DNA of 64,000 nucleotides from Halioglobus sp. (GTDB taxonomy: Bacteria; Pseudomonadota; Gammaproteobacteria; Pseudomonadales; Halieaceae), in NCBI GenBank assembly GCA_020443425.1, contig JAGRIE010000001.1:186001-250000 (forward strand), given 5' to 3'. The notes beneath the pieces were generated by a model, which had not been told where the DNA came from, did no database searches, and saw only the letters and a list, made by a program, of their open reading frames with translations. Below are positions 18,783-30,100 of this stretch, one piece after another; positions within the stretch are counted from its first letter, which is position 1; each line of letters begins with the position of its first letter. The position numbers and the translations under genes are program-made.

Positions 18783-21700
18783 TTAATAGCTCAAATTGGG
18801 TCGCAGCCAGCGCTCGAGTTCCTCGACGGGCTCACCCTTGCGTTTCGCCAGGTCTTCTATCTGGTCCCGGCCTACTTTCCCGACCGCAAAGTAGCGCGAT
18901 TCGGGGTGGGAGTAATAAAAACCGCTCACTGACGATGGCGGCGTCATCGCAAAGCTCTCCGAGAGGGTGACGCCACAGGCGTTGGTGGCGTCCAGCAACT
19001 GGAAGAGCGTCGCTTTCTCGGTGTGATCCGGACAGGCGGGATACCCGGGGGCCGGGCGAATGCCGCGATACTTTTCGCGGATCAGGTCTTCCGTGCCCAG
19101 TGACTCATCGGGATCGTAGCCCCACAACTCCCTGCGCACCTGGCGGTGGAGATACTCGGCGAAGGCCTCTGCCAGGCGATCTGCCAGTGACTTTAGCAGT
19201 ATGCTGTTGTAGTCGTCGTGCTGCGCCATATAGTGTGCCGCCAACTCCTCTGCACCGTGGCCGGTGGTCACGCAGAACCCGCCGATGTAATCGCAGTTCG
19301 GTGATTCCAGCGGTGAGATGAAATCGGCCAGGCTGGCATTGGGTTTACCGTCGGGCTTTTCCGTCTGCTGACGCAGGTGGTGCAGGGTAGCGATTGGCTC
19401 GCTGCGCGACTCATCGGCATAGACGGCAATATCGTCGCTGCCGATTCGTGCCGCGGGCCAGAACCCGATGACGGCCTTCGCCGTCAGCAGCTTTTCATCC
19501 ACGATGCGCTTCAACATCGCCTGGGCATCGCGAAACAGCTCCTTGGCCTGCGGACCGACCACCTCATCCTCGAGAATTTTCGGGTATTTCCCGGCGAGTT
19601 CCCAGGTGATGAAAAACGGTGTCCAGTCGATGATGTCCACCAGCTCTGCAAGCGGGAAATCGTCGAAGACACGGGTGCCGGTAAAACTGGGGCGGGGCGG
19701 CTGGTAACTGTCCCAGTCGAACTGCGGCGCATTGGCTACAGCGGCTGCGTAGTCCAACTCCTTCTCGCGCGGCTTGCGATTTGCCACGCGCTCCCGCACC
19801 TGCACATACTCGTCGCGCAGTTCGCGAACAAACTTTTCCTTGCCGACGCCTACCAGTTGGGTGGCCACAGCGACACTGCGCGAGGCATCCGGGACGTACA
19901 CCACGACATCACCGTCGTACTGGGGGTCAATTTTTACTGCGGTATGGGCCTTGGAGGTGGTGGCGCCGCCTATCATCAGCGGCACCTGGAATTTCAGCCG
20001 TTGCATTTCTGCGGCGACATTGGCCATTTCGTCGAGCGAGGGTGTGATCAACCCGCTGAGACCGATGACATCGACATTCTCATCTCTTGCCACCTGCAGG
20101 ATTTTCTCACAGTGCACCATGACGCCGAGATCGATGACCTCGAAGTTATTGCACTGCAACACAATGCCGACGATATTTTTACCGATGTCATGGACATCGC
20201 CCTTCACCGTGGCCATCAGGATCTTGCCGTTGGTGGAATTGCCGCCGACCTTGTCCAGCTCGATATACGGCTGCAGGTGCGCCACCGCCTGTTTCATCAC
20301 ACGGGCGCTCTTCACAACCTGGGGCAGGAACATCTTGCCGCTGCCGAACAGGTCACCGACGATATTCATACCGTCCATCAGCGGCCCTTCAATCACTTCG
20401 ATGGGGCGATCAAACTTCAGCCGGGCCTCTTCTGCATCCTCGACAATCCAGGTGTTGATGCCCTTGACCAGCGCGTGCGCGAGGCGTTTCTCCACATCCT
20501 GTTCACGCCAGCTCAGGTCCTCCACACGCGCCTCGGCACCGCCTGTGTCACGGTAGCGCTCGGCCAGCTCCAGCAGCCGCTCGGACGCGTCGTCGCTGCG
20601 ATTGAGGATGACATCCTCGACGACATCGCGCAGGTCGGTGGGCAGCTCGTCGTACACGGCCAACTGGCCGGCGTTCACAATGCCCATATCCATGCCGGCT
20701 TTGATCGCGTGATAGAGGAATACCGAGTGTATCGCCTCGCGCACGGCGTCGTTGCCGCGGAATGAAAACGACACATTGGAGACACCGCCTGACACCAGCG
20801 CACCGGGAAGCTCAGCCTTGATATACCGCGTCGCCTCTATGAACTCCACGGCGTAGTTGTTGTGCTCTTCGATGCCGGTGGCGATGGCGAAAATATTGGG
20901 GTCGAAGATAATGTCGTGGGGGTTGAAGTCGAGCTCTCCGACCAGCAGGTCATAGCAGCGCTTGCAGATGTCCTTGCGTCGCTGCAGGTTGTCGGCCTGG
21001 CCTTCCTCGTCGAACGCCATCACGACGACAGCGGCGCCGTAGCGCTGGCACAGTCTCGCCTGGGTGAGGAATTCCTCCTCCCCGGCCTTCAGGCTGATCG
21101 AGTTGACGATCGCCTTGCCCTGTATGCACTTCAGGCCGGCCTCAATCACATTCCACTTGGAGGAGTCGACCATGATGGGCACCCGGCAGATATCGGGCTC
21201 CGAGGCGATCAGGTTGAGGAAGGTCACCATAGCGGCTTCGGAATCCAGCATGCCCTCGTCCATATTGACGTCTATGATCTGGGCGCCGTCCTCCACCTGG
21301 GCGCGGGCCACGGCCAGAGCCTCGTCAAACCTGCCGTCCATGATCAGGCGCTTGAATTTCGCGGAGCCGGTGACGTTACAGCGCTCGCCCACGTTCACGA
21401 ACAGGCTGTCCCCGGTAATATTGAACGCCTCCAGGCCGCTCAGGCGGCAGGCCGGCTCGTGTGTCGGCAGCGGCCGCGGTGGCACGCCTTCGCAGGCGTG
21501 CGCGATCGCCCGGATGTGGGCGGGCGTGGTGCCACAACAGCCACCGGCGAGGTTCAGGAAGCCGCGACCGGCGAACTCCCGGTAATCCTGCTCCATGATC
21601 TCGGGCGTTTCATCAAACTCGCCGAATGCGTTCGGCAGCCCCGCGTTCAGGTGGGCGCTGAAATAGCAATCGGCGGCCTTGGAGAGCTCCTCGACGAAGG

Positions 21701-22475
21701 GGCGGATCTCGCGGTAGGGGCGACCACAGTTACTGCCGACGATCAGCGGCCTGGCGTGTGCGATGGCATTCCAGAAAGCCTCCGGGTTCTGCCCGGAGAG
21801 CACCCGACCGCTGATATCGGGAAAGGTCACCGAGATCATGATCGGCAATTCCTGTCCCAGCTCCTCAAAGACATCCTTGACCGCGAAAATTGCAGCTTTG
21901 GCATTGAGGGTATCGAAAATGGTCTCGATCATGATGAGGTCGACGCCGCCGGCGATCAGGGCGCGGGTGGCATTGGCGTAGTCTTCCCTGAGGGTGTCAA
22001 AGCTGATACTGCGCGCGCCCGGATCGTTGACGTCGGGAGAGATTGAGGCGGTTTTCGGTGTCGGCCCGAGCACACCCGCGACGAAACGGGGTTTATCCGG
22101 TGTTTTTGCCGTCATTTCGTCGGCCACCTCACGGGCAATCCTGGCGGCGGCGAGATTCTGCTCCACGGCGAGATCGCTCAGGTCGTAGTCGGCCTGCGCC
22201 ACAGACGAGCTGCCGAAGGTGTTGGTCTCGATGATGTCAGCGCCGGCCTCGAGAAACGCGCGGTGTATTTTGCGGATAACCTCTGGCTTGGTCAGGCTCA
22301 GGAGTTCGTTGTTCCCCTTCAGGTCAGAGGGGTGGTCGGCGAAGCGCTCGCCACGAAAATCCGCCTCTGTCAGGTGCTCGGCCTGTATCATGGTGCCCAT
22401 GGCGCCATCGATGATAAGAATACGCTGCTCGAGGGCCTGCTCCAGACGCCCGGGATTGTTTTTGACACTCGCCAT
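18783..22475 (-). CDS. metH: Cobalamin-dependent methionine synthase
   Basis: Transfers a methyl group from methyltetrahydrofolate through cobalamin to homocysteine, giving methionine. All four modules are present in the 1230-residue product: homocysteine-binding barrel with zinc cysteines in IVGSNCGRP and [10 protein letters not shown]; pterin-binding barrel beginning near [13 protein letters not shown]; the cobalamin module with the axial ligand His762 in [11 protein letters not shown]; and the C-terminal S-adenosylmethionine reactivation domain. Length and ligand position match E. coli MetH (His759). The organism therefore needs made or imported B12. The ATG at 22475 diverges from nfuA. 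Confidence 0.97.
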   Translation of the reverse strand: MASVKNNPGRLEQALEQRILIIDGAMGTMIQAEHLTEADFRGERFADHPSDLKGNNELLSLTKPEVIRKIHRAFLEAGADIIETNTFGSSSVAQADYDLSDLAVEQNLAAARIAREVADEMTAKTPDKPRFVAGVLGPTPKTASISPDVNDPGARSISFDTLREDYANATRALIAGGVDLIMIETIFDTLNAKAAIFAVKDVFEELGQELPIMISVTFPDISGRVLSGQNPEAFWNAIAHARPLIVGSNCGRPYREIRPFVEELSKAADCYFSAHLNAGLPNAFGEFDETPEIMEQDYREFAGRGFLNLAGGCCGTTPAHIRAIAHACEGVPPRPLPTHEPACRLSGLEAFNITGDSLFVNVGERCNVTGSAKFKRLIMDGRFDEALAVARAQVEDGAQIIDVNMDEGMLDSEAAMVTFLNLIASEPDICRVPIMVDSSKWNVIEAGLKCIQGKAIVNSISLKAGEEEFLTQARLCQRYGAAVVVMAFDEEGQADNLQRRKDICKRCYDLLVGELDFNPHDIIFDPNIFAIATGIEEHNNYAVEFIEATRYIKAELPGALVSGGVSNVSFSFRGNDAVREAIHSVFLYHAIKAGMDMGIVNAGQLAVYDELPTDLRDVVEDVILNRSDDASERLLELAERYRDTGGAEARVEDLSWREQDVEKRLAHALVKGINTWIVEDAEEARLKFDRPIEVIEGPLMDGMNIVGDLFGSGKMFLPQVVKSARVMKQAVAHLQPYIELDKVGGNSTNGKILMATVKGDVHDIGKNIVGIVLQCNNFEVIDLGVMVHCEKILQVARDENVDVIGLSGLITPSLDEMANVAAEMQRLKFQVPLMIGGATTSKAHTAVKIDPQYDGDVVVYVPDASRSVAVATQLVGVGKEKFVRELRDEYVQVRERVANRKPREKELDYAAAVANAPQFDWDSYQPPRPSFTGTRVFDDFPLAELVDIIDWTPFFITWELAGKYPKILEDEVVGPQAKELFRDAQAMLKRIVDEKLLTAKAVIGFWPAARIGSDDIAVYADESRSEPIATLHHLRQQTEKPDGKPNASLADFISPLESPNCDYIGGFCVTTGHGAEELAAHYMAQHDDYNSILLKSLADRLAEAFAEYLHRQVRRELWGYDPDESLGTEDLIREKYRGIRPAPGYPACPDHTEKATLFQLLDATNACGVTLSESFAMTPPSSVSGFYYSHPESRYFAVGKVGRDQIEDLAKRKGEPVEELERWLRPNLSY

Positions 22476-22580
22476 TGAAAAAGCCTTAGGGTGTGATGTG
22501 CAGGGAACGGTCCCCGCGCTCTAAAAGGGCGACAATCTTAACAGATTGTGGGCTTCAATGAAGATCAGTTCCCGGTAACG

Positions 22581-22610
22581 TTCACACTCGGCAGGCAAGT
22601 TTGTTACAAT
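22581..22610 (+). promoter_or_regulatory. Candidate promoter of nfuA
   Basis: TTCACA (22581-22586), 18 nt, TACAAT (22605-22610), with TG one base upstream of the -10 (TGTTACAAT). The site is 33 nt before the chosen nfuA start. No IscR-type site was recognised. Confidence 0.45.
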
Positions 22611-22642
22611 ACCCGACTAATTTACTCGGAATGGATCGCACC

Positions 22643-23218
22643 ATGGTCACAATTACTGAATCGGCTCAGGAATACCTGGCTGAACTGCTCTCCAAACAGG
22701 AGGGTGCGCTGGGCGTGAGGGTCTTTATCAACCAGCCGGGAACACCGCGGGCAGAAACCTGCATCGCCTATTGCAGGGAGGGTGACGTGCAGGAGGGCGA
22801 CCAGCAGGAGGTGCTGCCCAGCCTGAGTGTCTGGTATGAGGCGAAAAGCCTGCCGTTCCTGGAGGACGCGCTGGTTGACTACGCCAAGGACCGTATGGGT
22901 GGGCAGCTGACGATCAAGGCGCCCAATGCCAAGTTGCCTCGGGTGGACGACAACAGCTCGCTGGAAGACCGTGTCAATTACGTGCTCTACAACGAGGTGA
23001 ACCCCGCGCTGGCGGCGCATGGTGGTGAAGTCAGCCTGGTGGAAATCACCGAGGCAAATGTGGCAATTCTGCAGTTCGGCGGCGGTTGCCAGGGCTGTAG
23101 CGCGGTGGACCAGACCCTGAAAGGCGGCGTGGAGAAAACCCTGTTGGAACAGATTCCACAGCTGACCGGCGTCAGGGACACCACCGATCACAGCGATACC
23201 TCACAGGCCTACTACTAG
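22643..23218 (+). CDS. nfuA: Fe-S cluster carrier NfuA
   Basis: Scaffold/carrier that binds a [4Fe-4S] cluster between two subunits and delivers it to apo-enzymes, important under oxidative stress or iron shortage. It has a degenerate A-type domain (residues about 1-95) and a C-terminal Nfu domain with the cluster ligands Cys149 and Cys152 in [11 protein letters not shown]. Starting at the ATG at 22643 gives 191 residues and puts the cysteines at exactly the E. coli NfuA numbers, so this start is preferred over the in-frame ATG at 22631 or the start at 22601. It lies between metH and the DAHP synthase gene. Confidence 0.95.
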   Translation: MVTITESAQEYLAELLSKQEGALGVRVFINQPGTPRAETCIAYCREGDVQEGDQQEVLPSLSVWYEAKSLPFLEDALVDYAKDRMGGQLTIKAPNAKLPRVDDNSSLEDRVNYVLYNEVNPALAAHGGEVSLVEITEANVAILQFGGGCQGCSAVDQTLKGGVEKTLLEQIPQLTGVRDTTDHSDTSQAYY

Positions 23219-23225
23219 GTTTACG

Positions 23226-23246
23226 CCGGGGCCTGCGCTGCCCCGG
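23226..23246. terminator. Hairpin between nfuA and the DAHP synthase gene
   Basis: A 7-bp perfect stem CCGGGGC / GCCCCGG with a 7-nt loop occupies the 32-nt gap between two convergent genes. There is no T-run on either side, so it is a terminator-like hairpin rather than a full intrinsic terminator. Confidence 0.4.
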
Positions 23247-23250
23247 TGGA

Positions 23251-24333
23251 TCACGCTACGCGGCGCTGCCGGCCCGCCAGCGTGCCCTTGATCCGCTCCC
23301 GCATCTCGCGCAGGCAGCGCTCGGTAGTCTCCCAGTCGATGCATCCATCGGTCACCGACACCCCGTATTCCAGCTCATCCAGGTTGTCGGGGATGGACTG
23401 GTTGCCGGCTTTCAGATTGCTCTCGATCATCAGGCCGATGATAGAGGTATTGCCTTCTACGATCTGGTTGGCGACGTTTTCAACGACCAGGGGCTGCAAC
23501 TCAGGTTGCTTATTGGAGTTGGCATGGCTGCAGTCGACCATGATATTGCCGGAGACACCGGCTTTTTCCAGCGCGTCCTCACACAGCTTGATGTGTACCG
23601 AGTCGTAGTTCGGCCCGGCGGAACCACCGCGCAGCACGATATGTCCGTAGCGATTGCCCCTGGTAGTGAATACCGAGACCTGCCCCTGGCCGTTGATGCC
23701 GAGGAACCGATGCGGGTTCGCGACGGAATTCAGCGCATTGGTGGCGACCGTCAGCCCGCCGTCGGTACCGTTTTTGAAACCCACGGCACTGGACAGGCCA
23801 CTGGCCATTTCCCGGTGCGTCTGTGACTCTGTGGTGCGGGCGCCGATGGCGGTCCAACTCACCAGGTCCTGCAGGTACTGCGGGGAGATGGGATCCAGCG
23901 CTTCCGTGGAGGTGGGCAGTCCCAGATCCAGGATGTCCAGCAACAGTCTCCTGGCAATATGCAGGCCATCCTCAATATTGAACGAGTCGTCCAGATAGGG
24001 GTCATTGACCAGGCCCTTCCAGCCGACGGTAGTGCGCGGCTTTTCAAAATACACGCGCATGACGATGTAGAGGGTATCGTCCAGTTCATCCGCGAGTGCC
24101 TTCAGGCGCTTCGCGTATTCAATGGCGGCCACGGGGTCGTGGATAGAGCAGGGGCCGACGACGACAAACAGGCGCGGATCCCGCCTGTCCAGGATATTTT
24201 CAATCACCTGTCGACTGCCCGCGAGTGTGGCTTCGATCGAGTCCGACATCGGCAGGCTGGACTTGAGCTGGTCAGGGGTAATCAGCAGTTCCTGCGAGGC
24301 GACGTTAACATTGTGTACTTTCATGTTGCTCAT
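23251..24333 (-). CDS. aroG: 3-deoxy-7-phosphoheptulonate synthase, class I
   Basis: Condenses phosphoenolpyruvate with erythrose 4-phosphate in the first step of aromatic amino acid synthesis. The 360-residue product has the class I signatures LFVVVGPCSIHDP (metal/PEP site), MRVYFEKPRTTVGWKGL, GFKNGTDG and IMVDCSHANSNKQ. It is the AroF/G/H type; which amino acid inhibits it cannot be judged with confidence, so the G symbol is by similarity of length and motifs. The ATG at 24333 precedes an in-frame second ATG (MSNM). It diverges from the AddB-like gene, 154 nt away. Confidence 0.9.
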   Translation of the reverse strand: MSNMKVHNVNVASQELLITPDQLKSSLPMSDSIEATLAGSRQVIENILDRRDPRLFVVVGPCSIHDPVAAIEYAKRLKALADELDDTLYIVMRVYFEKPRTTVGWKGLVNDPYLDDSFNIEDGLHIARRLLLDILDLGLPTSTEALDPISPQYLQDLVSWTAIGARTTESQTHREMASGLSSAVGFKNGTDGGLTVATNALNSVANPHRFLGINGQGQVSVFTTRGNRYGHIVLRGGSAGPNYDSVHIKLCEDALEKAGVSGNIMVDCSHANSNKQPELQPLVVENVANQIVEGNTSIIGLMIESNLKAGNQSIPDNLDELEYGVSVTDGCIDWETTERCLREMRERIKGTLAGRQRRVA

Positions 24334-24487
24334 GATTTGCTACCTGATAAAGTATTTTCCGCCTGTTGCTGTGACAATGCCGCGCTCACGAGCCGGTACA
24401 GACCCTGACGGGGCGCAGGATTCTATAGCAGTCGCCGCATTTTGTGTAGGCGTGCCGAAACATCACCATTAATTCAGGAGAAGCCGT

Positions 24488-27178
24488 TTGGCGCACAGCC
24501 TGTATGACATCCGCCCGCTCGAAACGCTGATTGAGCAGGGCTATACGCTGCTGACGCCGAATTTCCGCCTGGCCAGACGCATCAAGGCGGAGTGGGATGC
24601 CGGGCAGGCCGCCGCAGGTGCGAGGGTGTGGCAGGCAATATCGGTTCTGCCACTGGAGGCCTGGCTGCAGCAACAGTGGGAGCACGCGGTGCGCGCGAAC
24701 GCCGTGCCACCGATGACCCCGCTCTCCACGCACCAGTCGCTGGAAGTCTGGCGCCAGGTAATCAGCGAACAGCAGCACGCCGCCGCCGATTTCCAGTTAC
24801 TGCGCCCGGCGGCAGCCGCGGAACTCGCGGCCCAGGCCCGCGATACGCTGCTGCGCTGGTGCCTCGATCCACAGTCGCGGCAATTGCGGCCCCTGTTTGA
24901 AATGGACGCGGACTGCAGTGCGTTCCTGCGCTGGCTGACGGCCTTTGAGCAGCGGCTGGCGGAGTGTCACCAGTGTACAGCGATTGACTGCCTGGCACGG
25001 TTGCCGCAGCTTGACGCGGTGCTGCCGTCCTCACGCGTGGTGCTGGTCGAGATTGAGCAGCTGACGCCACTGCAGGAGGCCGCGCTGCAGGCCCTGTGCG
25101 CTGATATTCGCCACACCAGGGCTGAGCACCGGGGTGAACAGCGGCTGCTGCATCCGTTTGCGGACAAGCGCGCGGAGCTGCAAGCAGTCGCGCGCTGGGC
25201 GGCCGGGCTGCACCGCGACGCCCCGCACACAACCATAGGTATCGTATTGAGCGATATGGCCAATGACCGAGTCGCCCTGGAGTACCTGTTGCGCCGTGAA
25301 TTCGACTGCCTGGGACGCAACTATGCCAGTCTGCCTGTCAATTTCTCCACCGGCATCAGTCTCGACCAGGCGCCGCTGGTGCGCGATGCGTTGGCGGCGC
25401 TCGCGATGGGGTTGCGCCAGACAACACTCACAGCGGTGGAGAAGCTGCTGGGATCGCGCTTCCTCGACCTGCCGGATGCCCAAAGCGCGGTAGCACAGCG
25501 CCTGGTTCGCCGGCTGTACGCGCAGGGCAGGGCAGACCTTGTCGTCTCCGATTTGCGCGACCAGGCGATGGCGATACAGTGGGGCGAAGCAACGGGCACG
25601 ACATTGGGACGCCGTCTGGATGCGCTGCTGGCAATGCCTGTGCTGCGGCGCAAGGCCCTGCCCAGTGTATGGGCCTCGCGGTTCTGTGACATGCTCGGCA
25701 TCTGGGGCTGGCCCGGCACGCAACCGCTGGATTCGCTGGAGTTCCAGCAGTTGACGCGATGGCAGGACACGCTTGCGGAATTTGCCGCGTTTGACGCTGT
25801 CAGCAAGTCCCTGTCGCTCAGCGAAGCGCTGGCGCTGCTGCGCGATTGCTGTCGCCGTCAGGTGTCACAGCCGCTGACCGCCGACAGCACTGTACAGGTG
25901 CTGGGGCCGCTGGAGGCCGCCGGGTTGTCATTTGACCAACTCTGGGTGTGTGGTATGCAGGGTGGTGGCTGGCCGGCATCAGCGAACCCGAATCCCTTCA
26001 TTCCCATCGCGCTGCAGCGCCAACAGCTGATGCCGCATGCAAGCCCGGAGCGAGAGTGGGCGTTCTCAGACGCCCTGCTGCAGCAGTACGCCCGCGCCAA
26101 CCGGGTGTTTCATGCGAGCTACAGCCGGGAGGTCGACGGTGTCCCGGAACCCCCCAGTGCGCTATTGCGGGACTTTACCTTGCACGAGATGAGTGACCCC
26201 CCGGCGATACCGGATGGGTGGCTTGAGCGCCACTGCCGGCGATCTGTTGAAGCCGTGCCGGACGACCGCGCCACCCCGCTGGGCCTGGACAGTGAGTCTG
26301 CCGTGAGGGGAGGCAGCGGCTTGCTCGAGGACCAGTCACAGTGTCCGTTTCGCGCATTTGCCCGTCACCGTTTGCAGGTCGAACCGCTGGGCACCATCAG
26401 TGTGGCGCTGCCTCCCGGTGAGCGCGGCGCACTGTTACACGAGGCGTTGAATATGCTCTGGGGCGAGTTGGGAAACTCAGAAAGCCTGCTCGCACTGGAC
26501 GACACTGCGCAGGCGCGCATCGTAGAAAATGCAGCGCGTGCGGCCATCGCCTCCATCCCCCGGCGGCAACAGCGCCGATTGGGTCGCGCCTACTGGCGAC
26601 TGGAACAGCAGCGCATCATCGCATTGCTTGACGAGTGGTTGGGTGTGGAGCGCCAGCGCAGCGCTTTTGTCGTGGCCGGGCGTGAGTGCGAGATGTCGCT
26701 GGAACTGGGGCAGTTGCACGTGCGGCTGCGGCTGGACCGTATCGACCAGTTGAGTGACGGCTCACATGTGATCATCGACTACAAATCGGGTCAGTGCAGT
26801 GTGCAGGACTGGATGGGGCACAGGCCGGCACAGCCGCAACTGCTGCTCTACAGCATGGTTGAGCCGGACACCCTGGCAGGGCTGGCGTTTGCCAGTATCC
26901 GGCCCCGCGAGTGTCGCTTTGTCGGGCTGGGGCGTGCGGGTATCGCACCCGGTATCCGGGATGACCTGGATCGCGTAGTGGATTCTGCGATGGCTGTGTC
27001 AGGCTGGCCCCAGTTGCAGCGGTACTGGGAAAATACCCTGCAGCGGCTGGCCCACGAGTTTGTCACCGGCTATGCCCCGGTCGATCCGGTCACTGCCGCC
27101 AGCTGCACATGGTGTGGCCTGCAGGCGCTGTGCCGCATCGGCGAGGCCGCCGCACCCGCGCCGGAATCCCGCGCGTGA
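24488..27178 (+). CDS. AddB-like inactivated helicase/nuclease repair protein
   Basis: Large subunit resembling AddB and the proteobacterial probable DNA repair protein family, which with an AddA-like partner processes double-strand ends for recombination. The 896-residue product lacks a Walker A, as expected for a degenerate helicase. Its C-terminal PD-(D/E)XK nuclease shows HVIIDYKSG near residue 760 and QPQLLLYS. A [4Fe-4S] staple is indicated by Cys near 619 (DQSQCPFRAFARHRL) and the C-terminal CTWCGLQALC. Start is TTG 24488 with AGGAG 7 nt upstream. It overlaps the AddA-like gene by 4 nt (GTGA). Confidence 0.85.
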   Translation: MAHSLYDIRPLETLIEQGYTLLTPNFRLARRIKAEWDAGQAAAGARVWQAISVLPLEAWLQQQWEHAVRANAVPPMTPLSTHQSLEVWRQVISEQQHAAADFQLLRPAAAAELAAQARDTLLRWCLDPQSRQLRPLFEMDADCSAFLRWLTAFEQRLAECHQCTAIDCLARLPQLDAVLPSSRVVLVEIEQLTPLQEAALQALCADIRHTRAEHRGEQRLLHPFADKRAELQAVARWAAGLHRDAPHTTIGIVLSDMANDRVALEYLLRREFDCLGRNYASLPVNFSTGISLDQAPLVRDALAALAMGLRQTTLTAVEKLLGSRFLDLPDAQSAVAQRLVRRLYAQGRADLVVSDLRDQAMAIQWGEATGTTLGRRLDALLAMPVLRRKALPSVWASRFCDMLGIWGWPGTQPLDSLEFQQLTRWQDTLAEFAAFDAVSKSLSLSEALALLRDCCRRQVSQPLTADSTVQVLGPLEAAGLSFDQLWVCGMQGGGWPASANPNPFIPIALQRQQLMPHASPEREWAFSDALLQQYARANRVFHASYSREVDGVPEPPSALLRDFTLHEMSDPPAIPDGWLERHCRRSVEAVPDDRATPLGLDSESAVRGGSGLLEDQSQCPFRAFARHRLQVEPLGTISVALPPGERGALLHEALNMLWGELGNSESLLALDDTAQARIVENAARAAIASIPRRQQRRLGRAYWRLEQQRIIALLDEWLGVERQRSAFVVAGRECEMSLELGQLHVRLRLDRIDQLSDGSHVIIDYKSGQCSVQDWMGHRPAQPQLLLYSMVEPDTLAGLAFASIRPRECRFVGLGRAGIAPGIRDDLDRVVDSAMAVSGWPQLQRYWENTLQRLAHEFVTGYAPVDPVTAASCTWCGLQALCRIGEAAAPAPESRA

Positions 27179-30100
27179 CCGGCATCGTCGACGCCGCTGA
27201 GCGCAGCGCCGCTGTCAATCCGCTGGCCAGTGTCTGTGTCAGTGCGCCGGCCGGTTCCGGCAAAACAGAATTGCTGATACAGCGCTACCTGCGACTATTG
27301 TCGCGTGTGCAGCGCCCGGAACAGATCCTGGCGATCACCTTCACTCGCAAAGCCGCTGCCGAGATGCGCGAGCGGGTGATACAGGCGCTGCAGGCAGCCC
27401 GGGACAACACACCCTGCGACAGCCCGCACCAGCGCGTGACACGTGCATTGGCGGCCCGCGCACTGTCAGCGGATCACCAGCATGGTTGGCAGTTGGTGGA
27501 GAATATCTCCCGCTTCAATATCAAAACCATCGACAGCTTCTGCGCCGGTTTGACGCGCCAGATGCCGGTGCTCAGCCAGTTTGGCGGGGCGGTCGCGATT
27601 CACGACGACGTCAGCCCACTGTACGCAGAGGCGGTGCAGGCCCTGTATACACTGCTGGATGAAGAGCATCCGGTGGCGAGGGATCTGGAAGCGCTGCTGC
27701 TGCACTTCGATAATAACTGGGAGCGCCTGCAGGCGCTGCTGGTCTCCATGCTCGCCCGCCGCGAGCAGTGGCGCGACTATGTGGGGCTGCACCACGCACC
27801 GCAGGAAGCGGAATCCTATCTGATGGCGACAGTCGGCACGCTGGTCAGCGACGATCTCCGGGCGCTGTCACAGGTGCTGGCGCCCTACAGTGAGGAACTG
27901 TTGGCGCTGGCCCGGTTCTCGGCTGGGAACCTGGGCGAGCCGGTGCCATCGCAGTTGCCCGGCACGGACGCCGAAGACCTCGCATCGTGGCAGAAACTAC
28001 GCGCATTGCTCGTCACCAAAAAGGGCGATTGGCGGCGCAAAATCACCAAATCCGAGGGCTTCCCGGCTGGGCGGGGTGAGGCGCAGCAGCGCAAACTGCA
28101 GTGGCAGGAACTGTTGGTGCAGCTGCAGGAAATCGACACCCTGCAACAGCGTCTCAACGGCCTGCAGTCACTGCCGGTGATCCAGGCCGACGATGTATCC
28201 TGGCAGCTGGTGCTGCACCTGTCGCGACTGCTGCCAATACTGGCGGCGCAGCTGCTGCTGGTGTTCCAGCAGCACGCTGCGGTCGACCACAGCCAGGTCG
28301 CACAGTCGGCGCTGCTGGCACTGGGCGAGGACGATGCGCCCACCGAATTGGCGCTGCGGCTGGACTACCAGATCGAGCACATCCTGGTTGACGAGTTCCA
28401 GGATACCGCGATCACGCAGTATGAACTCCTGCACAAACTGACGCGCGGTTGGGGCGAACATAACGAATTACATCCAGAGGCCCCGCGCACGCTGATGATT
28501 GTGGGTGATGGCATGCAATCCATCTACGGTTTTCGCGGTGCCAATGTCGGTCTTTTTCTCAGGGCCCGGCAGGAGGGTTTCAACGGCGTGGCATTGCAGT
28601 TCCTGGAGTTGCGCTGCAATTTCCGCTCAGACAAAGGTATTGTCGACTGGGTCAACGAGGCGTTCACGCTGGCCTTTCCCGCCGCCGATGATGTGTACCG
28701 GTCGCAGGTCCGCTACAGTCCGGCCACTGCGGTGCGACCTGCGCAGCGCTCACCCGCTGTCACGGCCTGCGCGTTTCACGGCGACAGCGCGAGGGAGCGG
28801 GAGATTGTCTTCATCGGCGAGCAACTCGCCGCCTGCCTGGACGACGGCAACGAGACAATCGCGGTACTGGGCCGCAGCCGCAGCCATCTGCAACCGGTGA
28901 TTAAGCATCTGAAACAACGGGGTATACCCTATAACGCGCCAGACCTGGACAGCCTCGCCGAGTCCCCGGTGGTGGTCGACCTGTTGAACCTGTGCCGGGC
29001 GCTGGCCAGCGATGCCGATCGACTGGCCTGGATGGCACTGCTGCGCGCGCCCTGGTGCGGCTTGACCCTGGATGACCTGTTATGTGTTGCCGTCGCCGGG
29101 GAGTCACCTCCCTACACACCGATATGGTCTGCGATGCAACAAGCCGACTTGCACCACAACCTCAGCGATGATGGCAGGGCGCGCCTGTCGTCTATCCTGC
29201 CGGTATTGCGGCAGGCGCGGGAAAAACGCGACCGGCTCGGCCTGCGCGCCTGGATCGAGCAGGCCTGGCTGGGCCTCGGCGGCCCGCAGTGCGCGCCGGC
29301 GGTGGAGAGCCTGCACGATGTGGAGAGTTTTCTGCAGCTGTTGGAACAGGCGGAGGCGGAAGGGGCCGGGTTGGATTTCGAGTGGTTACAGCGGCGTCTG
29401 CAGAAGTGCTTCATGAACACCGGCAGTGCCGGCGGCGCCGTGCAACTGCTGACCTTGCACAAGGCCAAGGGACTGGAGTTTGACAGGGTGATCATTCCGC
29501 AGCTGGATCGCGCACCGCGCAGCGACGGCCGGGACATCCTGCTGTGGGACGAGCACAGCAGCGCCGGGGGCGTGCGTTCATTCCTGCTGGCCGCGGATGA
29601 TCACAGCGCTGCGGACAGCCCTACGCTCTACAACTACCTGCGACTGCAGCGGCGGCAGAAACAGCAACTGGAGGCGACGCGCCTGCTCTACGTGGGGGCC
29701 ACACGCGCGGTGCGACAGCTGGTGCTGACGGCGTCGGTGAGTCTCGACGCTACCTCGGGGCTGCCCCGGGCACCGTCTTCGCAGTGCCTGCTGCACCCGG
29801 TATGGCAGACCTTTTGCCGGCAGATGACGCTGGTCGACCCACTGCCACTGCCGCCGTCAGCGGTGGCAGTGCAGGCGGCGCGGCCACTGCTGCGGCTCTC
29901 GCGCAGCTCGCAAGCGGAGCCGCCAGCCGCGCAGGCGCAGGCGCAGGAGGCGGTCGGGCAGCCACCTCCACCGGCCATCAACAACCGGGAACGCATCACC
30001 GGCAGGGTGGTGCACAGGGCGCTGGAGGAACTGGCACTGATGCGCGCGCTTCCGACGGCGGCAGGCACCACGGAAAGGCGGCGATGGCGCATGGCTCTGC

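Noticed and set aside
19377-20765. 462-codon plus-strand frame opposite metH
   Set aside because: metH is complete with all four modules on the other strand; the frame is a codon-bias shadow.
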